A stretch of DNA of 64,000 nucleotides from the NCBI RefSeq assembly GCF_021474685.1, contig NZ_JAKEIT010000011.1, positions 1 to 64,000 on the forward strand, read 5' to 3'. Under the pieces are notes generated by a model. The model searched no databases and was not told the origin of the DNA. It was given only the letters and a program-made list of their open reading frames with translations. The stretch's first letter is position 1. Each line of letters starts with the position of its first letter. The stretch comes from Tetragenococcus halophilus (GTDB lineage: Bacteria > Bacillota > Bacilli > Lactobacillales > Enterococcaceae). A program made the translations under genes and the position numbers. This document shows, piece by piece, positions 44,591 through 54,090 of this stretch.

Positions 44591-45205
44591 ATGTATGAAA
44601 AGTATTTAAAAAGAGTTCTGGGCTTCCTTCTTTCTTTACTTGGGATTATTATACTTTCTCCTATTTTATTAATGATTTGTTTGACAATTAAAATTGATTC
44701 CAAAGGTCCCATCATTTTTAAACAAAAGCGTGTGGGTAAAAATAAAAGGTACTTTAATATCTATAAATTTCGTACGATGAAAAGTGAAACACCTAAAGAA
44801 ATGCCAACACATTTGTTAAATAATCCAGATGCTTTTATTACCAAAGTAGGCAAATTTTTACGAAAAACGAGTTTAGATGAACTGCCTCAATTATTCAATA
44901 TCTTAAAAGGTGATATGGCGGTCATTGGTCCTCGACCTGCGTTATGGAATCAGTATGATTTGATCGCTGAAAGAGATAAATACGGGGTGAATGAAGCACA
45001 ACCTGGATTGACTGGTTTAGCTCAAATTAGTGGACGCGACGAGTTAGAAATACCTGTGAAAGCACAGATAGACGGTAAGTACACTAGTAATATTAGTTTT
45101 ATGATGGACGTTAAGTGTTTTGTGGGGACTATACTTTCTATTGTTAAAAGTGATGGTGTAGTGGAAGGTGGCACTGGTACAAAGAAAAAGGCTGATGATG
45201 AATGA
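44591..45205 (+). CDS. Initiating sugar-phosphate transferase (CapM-like)
   Basis: 204-aa monotopic enzyme of the bacterial sugar transferase family: one helix (about 13-35), KQKRVGKNKRYFNIYKFRTM, LRKTSLDELPQLFNILKGDM and VIGPRPAL. It places the first sugar-1-phosphate on undecaprenyl phosphate. The neighbours suggest D-FucNAc-1-phosphate, as for S. aureus CapM, but that is inferred. AGAAAGGAG precedes ATG 44591. It overlaps the next gene by 4 bp. Confidence 0.93.
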   Translation: MYEKYLKRVLGFLLSLLGIIILSPILLMICLTIKIDSKGPIIFKQKRVGKNKRYFNIYKFRTMKSETPKEMPTHLLNNPDAFITKVGKFLRKTSLDELPQLFNILKGDMAVIGPRPALWNQYDLIAERDKYGVNEAQPGLTGLAQISGRDELEIPVKAQIDGKYTSNISFMMDVKCFVGTILSIVKSDGVVEGGTGTKKKADDE

Positions 45206-46068
45206 AACGGATTTTGATTACGGGGAAAAATAGTTATATTGGGCAGACTTTTATCAATTGGGTGAAAGCAAATAATGTTGATTATAAGATCGATACAATC
45301 GACTTAAAAGATCCTGATTGGAAAAAACAAGATTTTTCAATCTATGATTGTTTGATTCATTTAGCAGCGATTGTTCATAAAAAAGGCCAAGAAGATGATA
45401 TCTACTATAGAGTAAATCGTGATTTAGCCGTTGAAACTGCTCAGAAAGCAAAAGATGAAGGGATAAAACAGTTTGTTTTTTTTAGCACGATGTCAGTTTA
45501 TGATAAAAATTCTGTTGTGGTTAGCTCTCATACAAAACCAGCTCCGAATAACGCTTATGGTAAGTCTAAGTTAGAAGCTGAGAAATTAATTTATCGGCTC
45601 ATGACTCCTGAATTTATTGTTTCAATTTTAAGACCGCCAATGATATATGGCTATAATTCTCCTGGAAATTATAGACGGATATCTAGTTTAGCTCAAAGAG
45701 TATTTGTATTTCCCAAAATAGAAAATAAACGCAGCATGCTTTTTATCGAAAATCTCCATTCATTTTTAAAATTGATTATTGATAATAAGCTTTCGGGGTA
45801 TTACTTTCCGCAAAATGAGGAATTAGTAAATACATCTAATTTAGTTAAACAAATTGCTTTAAAAAATAACAAAAAAATTTATTTAATCCCTGGATTTAAA
45901 TGGATAATTGATTTTCTCGAAAAAAAAATAGAATTATTTTCTAAGGTTTTTGGTTCGTTCTACTATGATTCGACGCTCTCGGGTTCTCCAGGAACAGAAG
46001 AAGGAAATATTAAATTTTTATATCAAGAGAAAAGTTTTAAGGAAAGTATAAGGGCAAGTGAAAAATGA
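45202..46068 (+). CDS. NAD-dependent epimerase/reductase (CapN-like)
   Basis: 288-aa SDR protein with TGKNSYIGQTFINW at the N-terminus, LIHLAAIVHKKG, and the YxxxK of NNAYGKSKLEAEKL. Its size and place next to the priming transferase fit the enzyme that reduces UDP-4-keto-6-deoxy-GlcNAc to UDP-D-FucNAc (CapN) or UDP-D-QuiNAc (WbpV-like). It overlaps both neighbours by 4 bp. GC content falls from here on, indicating the variable part of the cluster. Confidence 0.82.
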   Translation: MKRILITGKNSYIGQTFINWVKANNVDYKIDTIDLKDPDWKKQDFSIYDCLIHLAAIVHKKGQEDDIYYRVNRDLAVETAQKAKDEGIKQFVFFSTMSVYDKNSVVVSSHTKPAPNNAYGKSKLEAEKLIYRLMTPEFIVSILRPPMIYGYNSPGNYRRISSLAQRVFVFPKIENKRSMLFIENLHSFLKLIIDNKLSGYYFPQNEELVNTSNLVKQIALKNNKKIYLIPGFKWIIDFLEKKIELFSKVFGSFYYDSTLSGSPGTEEGNIKFLYQEKSFKESIRASEK

Positions 46069-47288
46069 AAAAAGATGTTTTATTTATGTGTCAGTTTTTT
46101 TACCCAGAATATGTGTCGTCTGCTATGCTACCCTATCAAACCGCTTTAGGTTTGAGAAAAGCTGGTTTTTCTGTAGATGCTATGTGCGGGTATCCTAAAG
46201 AATATTTAAAAAATCAAAAACAAGTTCTACAAAAAGAATCCGTAGAGGGCATTAATATATATAGAAAGAAGTATTTACAATTAGGTAGAAAAAATTTTAT
46301 TAGTAGGTTAATTAATTATTTTTCATTTACTTTTGTTATGCTCCTTAACCTTTTTAAGTGCAGACATTATAAAGTAATTATTGTTTATTCTAATCCGCCT
46401 ATATTACCGCTAATCGCGGTATTAGCTAAAAAGTTATTTAGATGTAAAATAGTTTTTGTCGCGTATGATTTATATCCAGAGATAGCAGAAAGAACTGGGG
46501 TGTTAAGGCCTAGCAGTTTAATTTCTAAATTAATGAAATATGTAAATAAATTATTATATATGAATGCTTCTAAAATTGTAGCTTTGTCCAATGAAATGAA
46601 GCAATTTATGATTGATAATCGTCCAGTTAATAAAAACAAAATTGCGGTTATCCCTAATTGGGCTACTGAAAAAAATACACGAGTGAAAATAAAAAATAAG
46701 ATATTTCGTGGCATAAAGGAAAACACTAAATTAATTGTTTCATATTTTGGAAATATGGGAACTGCACAAGATTTGGACACTATAATTAAGATGATGTCTG
46801 ATGAGCGTATTAAGCACTCAGAAATATTTTTTATTTTTGCTGGTCACGGTAATAAAAAGGAAGAACTAAAAAAACATGTTGAGTATAATAATTTAGCAAA
46901 TTGTAAAGTATATGATTATCTAAGTGGTGATGATTTTAATGATGCTTTAAATATTAGCGATATTTTTTTAGTATCCTTAGCTAATAACCTTTCGGGTTTA
47001 GCAGTACCCAGTAAGACGTACAGTTATTACCAATCACAAAAACCTGTAATTTCTATTATGGATAAAAATACTGATATTTCAAAAGAACTAAAAAAATATG
47101 AAGCAGGTTATGCTGTTGAAAATGGCGATAGCGAAGAGTTAACTAATTTTTTGTTGGAAATAAAAAATAAACCTAAGAAAATTTATTCAATGGAAGCTAA
47201 CATAATAACTATGTATAATCAATTTTATCGTAAAGAGATACAAATAAAAAAATATATAAGTATAATTAATGAAGTGCTGGGGGCTTAA
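46065..47288 (+). CDS. GT4-family glycosyltransferase (CapL-like)
   Basis: 407-aa GT-B fold enzyme. It has CQFFYPEYVSSAMLPYQTALGL at the N-terminus (in parts: FFYPEYVSSAML), a membrane-associated stretch near 85-105, VSYFGNMGTAQDLD for nucleotide-sugar binding and the acceptor-loop glutamate region PSKTYSYYQSQKPV. Position between the CapN-like and CapE genes suggests transfer of L-FucNAc as second sugar (S. aureus CapL role; inferred). It overlaps the previous gene by 4 bp. Confidence 0.82.
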   Translation: MKKDVLFMCQFFYPEYVSSAMLPYQTALGLRKAGFSVDAMCGYPKEYLKNQKQVLQKESVEGINIYRKKYLQLGRKNFISRLINYFSFTFVMLLNLFKCRHYKVIIVYSNPPILPLIAVLAKKLFRCKIVFVAYDLYPEIAERTGVLRPSSLISKLMKYVNKLLYMNASKIVALSNEMKQFMIDNRPVNKNKIAVIPNWATEKNTRVKIKNKIFRGIKENTKLIVSYFGNMGTAQDLDTIIKMMSDERIKHSEIFFIFAGHGNKKEELKKHVEYNNLANCKVYDYLSGDDFNDALNISDIFLVSLANNLSGLAVPSKTYSYYQSQKPVISIMDKNTDISKELKKYEAGYAVENGDSEELTNFLLEIKNKPKKIYSMEANIITMYNQFYRKEIQIKKYISIINEVLGA

Positions 47289-47290
47289 GG

Positions 47291-48313
47291 ATGTTTAAAG
47301 ATAAAACTTTACTAATAACAGGCGGAACTGGTTCATTTGGTAACGCAGTGATGAAAAGATTCTTGGACTCTGATATTAAAGAAATTCGGATTTTTTCTAG
47401 AGACGAGAAAAAGCAAGATGATATGCGAAAAAAGTATAATAATGATAAATTAAAATTTTATATCGGAGATGTTAGAGATAAGCATAGTGTTAAAGATGCA
47501 ATGTATGGTGTGGATTATATCTTTCATGCGGCTGCTCTTAAACAAGTGCCTTCTTGCGAATTTTTTCCGATGGAAGCTGTGAAGACAAATATAGAAGGAA
47601 CGGATAATGTAGTGACAGCGGCGGTAGAAATGGGTGTAAAAAAAGTTGTTTGCTTGTCAACAGATAAAGCAGCTTATCCTATTAATGCAATGGGGATTTC
47701 TAAAGCAATGATGGAAAAAGTTTTTGTCGCAAAAGCAAAAACTGTTTCAGAAGATTTAACTACAATTTGTGGTACCCGTTATGGTAATGTCATGGCTTCA
47801 AGAGGTTCGGTCATTCCCTTATTTATCGAACAAATTAAAGCTGGAAAACAGATCACTATTACTGACGCTAACATGACAAGGTTTCTTATGAGCTTAGATG
47901 AAGCAGTTGATTTAGTTATATTTGCCTTTAAAAATGCGAAGGGTGGAGATATTATGGTACAGAAAGCTCCAGCTTCTACAATAGGTGATTTAGCTCAAGC
48001 AATAAAAGAATTATTTAATGTGGAAATTGACACTCATACTATTGGAACAAGGCATGGGGAAAAAAGATACGAAACGCTTTTAACAAAAGAAGAGTATCAT
48101 ATTGCAAGAGATTTAGATGAATTTTACCGTGTCCCTGCGGATACAAGAAATTTAAATTATGATAAGTATTTCGTAGAGGGAAGTCGTGAGTTAACTCAAG
48201 AACAAGAATACAATTCAGCAAATACGAATATATTAAACGTAGAACAAATTAAAGAAAAACTGTTACAGCTTGATTATGTAAAAGCAGAATTAGAAATGTG
48301 GGATAAAAAATGA
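47291..48313 (+). CDS. capE: UDP-GlcNAc 4,6-dehydratase/5-epimerase CapE
   Basis: 340-aa soluble SDR enzyme starting the UDP-N-acetyl-L-fucosamine pathway. Motifs: TGGTGSFGNAVMKRFL, FSRDEKKQDDMRKKY, HAAALKQVPSCEF, STDKAAYPINAMGISK (Met in place of the usual Tyr) and TRYGNVMASRGSVIPLF. The length and motif order match CapE. The next two genes supply the following steps. Confidence 0.94.
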   Translation: MFKDKTLLITGGTGSFGNAVMKRFLDSDIKEIRIFSRDEKKQDDMRKKYNNDKLKFYIGDVRDKHSVKDAMYGVDYIFHAAALKQVPSCEFFPMEAVKTNIEGTDNVVTAAVEMGVKKVVCLSTDKAAYPINAMGISKAMMEKVFVAKAKTVSEDLTTICGTRYGNVMASRGSVIPLFIEQIKAGKQITITDANMTRFLMSLDEAVDLVIFAFKNAKGGDIMVQKAPASTIGDLAQAIKELFNVEIDTHTIGTRHGEKRYETLLTKEEYHIARDLDEFYRVPADTRNLNYDKYFVEGSRELTQEQEYNSANTNILNVEQIKEKLLQLDYVKAELEMWDKK

Positions 48314-49419
48314 ATATTTTGGTAACTGGAGCTAGAGGTTTTGTCGGAAAAAATTTAGTTGTGGAATTAAAAAACCAAGGCTTTGAAAATATTTTAGAAT
48401 TTAACTCGGATACACCAATTACTTTGTTAGATGAATATTGTAAACAAGCAGATTTTGTGTTTCATTTGGCTGGGGTCAACCGTCCTCAAAATTCAGAAGA
48501 ATTTATGAAAGGTAATTTTGAATTTACTTCCATATTATTTAATAAATTAAAAGAACATAATAATACATGCCCTGTTATGGTTTCTTCTTCTATTCAGGCT
48601 GAACGAGATAATTTATATGGAAAAAGTAAAAAAGCAGAAGAAGATTTAGTATTTTCTCATCAATGGGAGACCGGTGCAACTGTTTATGTTTATCGCTTTA
48701 CAAACTTATACGGAAAATGGTCTAAACCTAATTATAATACTGTAGTAGCAACATTTTGCTATAAAATTGCTAGAGGCGAAAAGGTAAAAGTCGATGACCC
48801 TTATGCAAAGATAACATTATGTTATATTGATGATGTTGTAAGAGAATTAATAAATTGTTTATATGGTAAACCAACTGTACAAAATGGTTTTTGTATAGTT
48901 TCTCAACAAGACGAAACTACTGTTGGCGAGTTAGAGAAAACTATCCGTTCTTTTAAGGAAAGTAGAAAAAATTTATCTATTGCCAATTTAGCTAATCGTT
49001 TAGAGAAAAATCTTTATAGTACTTATCTGAGTTTTCTACCTGAAGGCAACTTCTCTTACTCGTTAAAAATGAACGTAGATCAACGAGGCTCCTTTACTGA
49101 ATTTATGCGAACTCCTGATAGAGGGCAGGTTTCTGTAAATGTTTCTAAACCAGGTATTGTTAAGGGAAATCACTGGCATCATACAAAAAATGAAAAATTT
49201 TTGGTAGTAAGTGGAAAAGGCGTTATTCGTTTTAGAAAAGTTGATTCTGATAAAGTGATCGAGTATTTCGTATCAGGAGAAAAGCTAGAAGTAGTGGATA
49301 TTCCGGTGGGATATACTCATAATATTGAAAATATTGGTAATACTGATATGGTAACTCTCATGTGGGCGAATGAACCGTTCGACCCTCAAAATCCTGATAC
49401 ATATTATGTGGAGGTATAG
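48310..49419 (+). CDS. capF: UDP-sugar reductase CapF with cupin domain
   Basis: 369-aa bifunctional enzyme: an N-terminal SDR domain (TGARGFVGKNLVVEL, FHLAGVNRPQ, LYGKSKKAEE) and a C-terminal cupin (about 245-369) with NHWHHTKNEKFLVVSGKG, whose His residues bind Zn. CapF epimerises and reduces the CapE product toward UDP-N-acetyl-6-deoxy-L-talosamine. It overlaps capE by 4 bp. Confidence 0.94.
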   Translation: MNILVTGARGFVGKNLVVELKNQGFENILEFNSDTPITLLDEYCKQADFVFHLAGVNRPQNSEEFMKGNFEFTSILFNKLKEHNNTCPVMVSSSIQAERDNLYGKSKKAEEDLVFSHQWETGATVYVYRFTNLYGKWSKPNYNTVVATFCYKIARGEKVKVDDPYAKITLCYIDDVVRELINCLYGKPTVQNGFCIVSQQDETTVGELEKTIRSFKESRKNLSIANLANRLEKNLYSTYLSFLPEGNFSYSLKMNVDQRGSFTEFMRTPDRGQVSVNVSKPGIVKGNHWHHTKNEKFLVVSGKGVIRFRKVDSDKVIEYFVSGEKLEVVDIPVGYTHNIENIGNTDMVTLMWANEPFDPQNPDTYYVEV

Positions 49420-49421
49420 TA

Positions 49422-50546
49422 ATGAAAAAGCTTAAAGTGATGACTGTGGTAGGAACACGTCCAGAGATTATCCGTCTTTCAGCAGTTATTAATCACTTAG
49501 AAAGTTCGGATGCAATTGAACATACTTTAGTTCATACAGGGCAAAATTATGATTACGAATTAAATGAAGTATTTTTTGAAGATTTTCATTTGAAAAAGCC
49601 TGATTATTTCTTAGATGCAGTTTCTGGCACAGCAATTGAAACAGTGGGCAATATCTTACTTAAGATTGACCCTATTCTAGAAAAAGTAAATCCTGATGCA
49701 TTTTTGATTTTAGGAGATACAAATAGTTGCCTTTGTGCTATTGCAGCAAAGCGTCGTCACATTCCTATTTTTCACATGGAAGCGGGTAATCGTTGCTTTG
49801 ATCAACGCGTTCCAGAAGAAACGAATCGTAAAATCGTTGATCATACTGCAGATATCAACCTAACCTATAGTGATATTGCGCGAGAATATTTATTACACGA
49901 AGGTTTGCCAGCTGATAGGATTATAAAAACAGGAAGTCCGATGTTTGAAGTGCTGAACTCTAGAGAAAATGACATAAAAAATTCCCCTGTTTTAGATACA
50001 TTAGGTCTTCAACAAGATCAGTATTTCTTAGTTTCTGCTCATAGAGAGGAAAATATTAATTCTGAAGAAAATTTTCAGGAATTGGTAGATACAATAAATA
50101 AACTAGCAGAGGATTATAAATATCCTATAATTATTAGTACCCATCCACGAACAATGAAAATGATCGAACAAAAGGGCGTTAAATTTCATGATTTAGTTCA
50201 ACCTATGAAGCCATTGGGTTTTAATGACTATAATAAATTACAGATGAATGCTAAATGTGTTTTAAGTGATAGTGGAACAATTAGCGAAGAGGCTTCCATT
50301 TTAAACTTTAAAGCTTTAAATATACGCCAAGCACATGAACGTCCAGAAGCCATGGAAGAAGCTAGTGTGATGATGGTCGGTTTAAAAAAAGAAAGAGTCT
50401 TACAAGGTTTGTCTTTGATAGAAGGGCAAAATAAAAGTACTTTAAGGACAGTGGAAGACTATTCTATGCCGAATGTGTCAGAAAAAGTAGTTAGAATTAT
50501 TTTATCTTATGTTTCTTATGTCAACAGAGTTGTTTGGAGCAAATGA
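49422..50546 (+). CDS. capG: UDP-GlcNAc 2-epimerase-like CapG
   Basis: 374-aa epimerase (WecB fold) that finishes UDP-L-FucNAc. Motifs: VVGTRPEIIRLSAV, HTGQNYDYELNEVFFEDF, LGDTNSCL, HMEAGNRCFDQRVPEETNRKI (in parts: HMEAGNRC, PEETNRK), SAHREENI and DSGTISEEA. With capE and capF it forms the complete three-gene UDP-L-FucNAc module. AGGAG precedes ATG 49422. Confidence 0.94.
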   Translation: MKKLKVMTVVGTRPEIIRLSAVINHLESSDAIEHTLVHTGQNYDYELNEVFFEDFHLKKPDYFLDAVSGTAIETVGNILLKIDPILEKVNPDAFLILGDTNSCLCAIAAKRRHIPIFHMEAGNRCFDQRVPEETNRKIVDHTADINLTYSDIAREYLLHEGLPADRIIKTGSPMFEVLNSRENDIKNSPVLDTLGLQQDQYFLVSAHREENINSEENFQELVDTINKLAEDYKYPIIISTHPRTMKMIEQKGVKFHDLVQPMKPLGFNDYNKLQMNAKCVLSDSGTISEEASILNFKALNIRQAHERPEAMEEASVMMVGLKKERVLQGLSLIEGQNKSTLRTVEDYSMPNVSEKVVRIILSYVSYVNRVVWSK

Positions 50547-50657
50547 GAAATATAACTATTTTAAGTACAAAAATAGTTATGTTAAAAGACAAAATAATCA
50601 CCTAGAATAAGTATTGTTTAACATATTAGTTTTGCAATTTTATTAGAGAGGATACTT

Positions 50658-51815
50658 ATGAAAATGAAAATATTACACGTGTGTTTAGCTAATTTTTATA
50701 TTGATAATTATTCATATCAGGAAAATTTATTACCAAAGTACCATAAAAAAATGGGGTATGAGGTGGAAATAATAGCTTCGTTGGATACTTTTAATGAAAA
50801 AGGTGAATCAAGTTATAGTAACAAAGATGGTATTTATATTAATGAAGATGGAATAAAGGTTACGAGGGTTCCTTATAAATTTAATAATAGGATTGGTAGA
50901 AAGCTTAAAATATTTCCTTCTATTAAAACTAAATTAGAGAAATTTGCTCCTGATATTATTTTTATACATGGGTGTCAGTTTTTTTATCCTGGCGAATTTG
51001 TTAATTATTATCGAGAAAAAAACGTACGAATCATTGTAGATAATCATGCTGATTTTTCAAATAGTGCTACAAATTGGCTTTCGAAAAATATTTTACATAA
51101 GTTTTTATGGAAAAGAAAAGCACAAATGTTAAATGCTGTTACAGAAACTTTTTTTGGAGTTTTGCCAGCTAGGGTAGACTTTTTAAAGAACGTATATTCT
51201 CTTCCAAAAGAAAAATGTAAACTATTAGTTATGGGAGGGGATGACGAATTTATAGATAAATATAATTATATAGAGTCAAGGAGAAATATGGGTAAAAAAT
51301 TCCCTATAGAGACAGATGATTTTTTAATAATAACAGCAGGGAAAATTGATGAAGCGAAAATGGAAACATTTAACTTAATAAATGCTGTTAAAAAAATAAA
51401 TGACCCTAAAGTAAAATTAATTATCTTTGGTAGCGTAACTAGCAATCTAGAAGATAGATTTTATTCAGAAATCGATGATAAAAATGTCATTTATGGTGGT
51501 TGGATGGAAAATTCGGAATCATATATGTACTTCAAAGGAAGCGATTTGGCTATCTTCCCTGGACGACACTCAGTATATTGGGAACAAGTAGTATCGCTGG
51601 GGAAACCATTAGTTGTCAAAGAATGGGAAGGGACTAAGCATGTAAATGTAAATGGTAATGCAATATTCCTTACTGAAAATACCACACAAGAATTGGTTGA
51701 AATAATTAAAAATTTACAAGTAAATAAAAAACTTTTTAATGAAATGGAAAAAAACGCAAGCCTAGTGGCTGATAAATTTAGATATAGTAGGATTGCTAAG
51801 GAAAGCTTGTCTTAA
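50658..51815 (+). CDS. GT-B glycosyltransferase
   Basis: 385-aa predicted glycosyltransferase with a Rossmann-like start (KILHVCLANFYIDNYSYQEN), a middle FIHGCQFFYPGEF and a C-terminal half with ITAGKIDEAKMETFNLI and DLAIFPGRHSVYWEQVVSLGKPLV, typical of GT4-type donors sites. The sugar is unknown. It begins after a 111-bp gap with AGAGAGGA upstream and is very AT-rich. Confidence 0.75.
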   Translation: MKMKILHVCLANFYIDNYSYQENLLPKYHKKMGYEVEIIASLDTFNEKGESSYSNKDGIYINEDGIKVTRVPYKFNNRIGRKLKIFPSIKTKLEKFAPDIIFIHGCQFFYPGEFVNYYREKNVRIIVDNHADFSNSATNWLSKNILHKFLWKRKAQMLNAVTETFFGVLPARVDFLKNVYSLPKEKCKLLVMGGDDEFIDKYNYIESRRNMGKKFPIETDDFLIITAGKIDEAKMETFNLINAVKKINDPKVKLIIFGSVTSNLEDRFYSEIDDKNVIYGGWMENSESYMYFKGSDLAIFPGRHSVYWEQVVSLGKPLVVKEWEGTKHVNVNGNAIFLTENTTQELVEIIKNLQVNKKLFNEMEKNASLVADKFRYSRIAKESLS

Positions 51816-51895
51816 GTTATTAAAAATTAAGTTATGTAGTTAGTTGTCTTTATTGATTATCAATCACTGAAAAAAGCGAGATAGAGGAGAAAAGC

Positions 51896-53152
51896 ATGGG
51901 ATCCGATAAAATTTATAAAGGAAAAATAAATATAAATGCAGATAAAAAAATAAGTTTAGCCATAATGGGTTCTTTTATTGTGTTAACGTTACAATATGCT
52001 ATACTGTTGTATTTTGATTTACTAGAGGGGAATGCAGTAGCTTCTTTGGTTCAGCTGTTTTCTAAAGGGTTTGTAGGCTTGCTTTATTTATATGCGCTAC
52101 CATCAGTTTTAAAAAGGAATAATAAATATTTTCTAATAACTTATTTCATTTTTTTGTTCGTTTTTTTTGTACAATTTGCTTTTTTCCCCGATAATAGACC
52201 GCTTTTGCTCAGTGTTGTGTTTCAAATATTCTTCATGGATGTTCCAACTTTTATTTATGCTTTATCAATAAAAAACTTGGGGACACTAAAAAGGATAATG
52301 CGAAACGTTAGCTACATTGTATTTATGATAGGCTCACTTATTGGTGCGTCAGTATTAACTGGTAGGGTGGATGTTGGAGATTATAGTATGTCTTTATCCT
52401 ATTATATGTTATTACCAGCTATTATGTTTTTTGACCAATTATTAGAAAAGTTTTCTATAAAACATCTAGTATTCCTTGGTCTAACTTTATCGGTAATCTT
52501 GGCCGTAGGGTCAAGAGGGGCCATCATGTGTATACTTGCCTTTATTTTATTGAGATTTTTTAAAACTAAAAACAGCGTCAAGCAATTAATAAAAAAGTTT
52601 ACTGTAATTGGACTAGCTATAATTTCTATTTTGTTCTTAGAAAGAGTATTGCTAGGTTTATATAATTTTTTGTTACAATTTGGAATCGATAGTAGATCTT
52701 TACAGCTTTTTTCTAGTGGAGAACTTTCTCTTAGTGGGAGAGATAGTTTGTATAAAACTGTTCTTCGACAAATTTGGGAAAGTCCTATTTTGGGAATAGG
52801 TATCGAGGGAGATACTAGGATACTTGGTAATGGTTATGTTCATAATTTCTTTATAGAATTAATTGGAGATTTTGGGATAATTGTTGGAGGCGTATTAACT
52901 ATTTTATTATTATTTATTATCATTTACAACTTGTTTTTTAATAATAATGATAAATATAATATGGCTATTATATGGTTAAGTTTAGGTTTCGTTCATTTAA
53001 TGGTAAGTAGTTCATATTTGATTGATATAAAATTTTGGATTTTTCTTGGTATTTTAGTAAATCAGTTGTTAAGAAACAATAAACAAGTGGAATATGCTCA
53101 ACAAAAAAATTCGAACATTTATAGAAAAAGAGGCTCTCGTGTTTATGGATAA
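51896..53152 (+). CDS. Capsule repeat-unit polymerase (Wzy-like)
   Basis: 418-aa membrane protein with about 11 helices and the Wzy/O-antigen ligase look: a long hydrophobic N-terminal half, LSVILAVGSRGAIMCILAF, then an outer loop with SLSGRDSLYKTVLRQIWESPILGIGIEGD and NGYVHNFFIELIGDFG. The conserved Arg/His loop fits a polymerase. Wzy proteins vary too much to predict the linkage. GAGGAG precedes ATG 51896. Confidence 0.82.
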   Translation: MGSDKIYKGKININADKKISLAIMGSFIVLTLQYAILLYFDLLEGNAVASLVQLFSKGFVGLLYLYALPSVLKRNNKYFLITYFIFLFVFFVQFAFFPDNRPLLLSVVFQIFFMDVPTFIYALSIKNLGTLKRIMRNVSYIVFMIGSLIGASVLTGRVDVGDYSMSLSYYMLLPAIMFFDQLLEKFSIKHLVFLGLTLSVILAVGSRGAIMCILAFILLRFFKTKNSVKQLIKKFTVIGLAIISILFLERVLLGLYNFLLQFGIDSRSLQLFSSGELSLSGRDSLYKTVLRQIWESPILGIGIEGDTRILGNGYVHNFFIELIGDFGIIVGGVLTILLLFIIIYNLFFNNNDKYNMAIIWLSLGFVHLMVSSSYLIDIKFWIFLGILVNQLLRNNKQVEYAQQKNSNIYRKRGSRVYG

Positions 53153-54023
53153 CATTAATATAGCTTTTATAACTGATAAAAATTATATCACTTGTTTTAA
53201 GATAGCATTGTTAAGTTTAGCGGAACATACTCGTTATAAGTTAAATGTTTACTGTATTTTAACCGATCCGCTTTCTAAGAATGATAGAGTTTTTTTTAAT
53301 GAATTTGAAAAAAATCATCCATATTGTTCAATAAAACTTATATCTTTAGGAAATGAAAATATTAATTTCCAAACTAAAAACCATGTAACCAAAGCAGCTT
53401 TTATAAAAATAAAATTACCGGAAATTTTAAATAATGTGAATAAATTAATCTATTTAGATTCTGATATATTAATTTTAGAAGATATAAATAACTTATGGGA
53501 GAACTTTCAAGATGAGGTTACTTTAAAAGCAGTATGGAACCCTGGCTATAATTATGATAATCATGTATTTGGTAAAGGACTGGATCATAAAACCTTTAAC
53601 TCAGGGGTCATGTTATTAAATCTGTACCTGATGAGAGAAAAGAAATCCTATAAGGAACTATATGAATTTCTAGAAAATAAAAATCATTTAACAAAATTGA
53701 ATGACCAAGCTGCTTTTAACGCAATATTTACTGATTGGCAGGAACTACCTTTAAAATGGAATGTTCAATATGTATTTTTTCTTGAACAAAGAAAAAATTT
53801 GGGAATTTCTAGGCTAGAGCTAAAACGAATTAAGTCTTCCCCAAGTATTTTACATTTTACGAGTAATTCCAAGCCATGGCAATTTCGGAACGCCCATCCT
53901 TATAAAAGAGAGTTTTTACAAAGGTTAACTACAATAGATTCAGGGTTTAGGTACACTGATTTCTCATTTCAAGCTTTTTTAAAAAAGCTTTTAGAGATAG
54001 TGCGGTTATATTTTTTTGCTTAG
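53145..54023 (+). CDS. GT8-family glycosyltransferase
   Basis: 292-aa retaining glycosyltransferase of family 8: NIAFITDKNYITCF start, metal-binding DxD in LIYLDSDILIL, FNSGVMLLNL, LNDQAAFNAIF and ILHFTSNSKPW. Members use UDP-glucose or UDP-galactose. I choose ATG 53145, where the family N-terminus begins; an in-frame ATG at 53094 would add 17 residues encoded inside wzy. It overlaps wzy by 8 bp. It ends in a short hydrophobic tail. Confidence 0.86.
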   Translation: MDNINIAFITDKNYITCFKIALLSLAEHTRYKLNVYCILTDPLSKNDRVFFNEFEKNHPYCSIKLISLGNENINFQTKNHVTKAAFIKIKLPEILNNVNKLIYLDSDILILEDINNLWENFQDEVTLKAVWNPGYNYDNHVFGKGLDHKTFNSGVMLLNLYLMREKKSYKELYEFLENKNHLTKLNDQAAFNAIFTDWQELPLKWNVQYVFFLEQRKNLGISRLELKRIKSSPSILHFTSNSKPWQFRNAHPYKREFLQRLTTIDSGFRYTDFSFQAFLKKLLEIVRLYFFA

Positions 54024-54090
54024 AAAAATTACAAATAATAGAAATTATTAACGGACGAAATTTATAAAATTAGAGGGAGAATGGATTTGA

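Noticed and set aside
53094-53144. Longer N-terminus for the GT8 enzyme
   Set aside because: It would be encoded inside wzy and precede the normal GT8 start; ATG 53145 fits the family.
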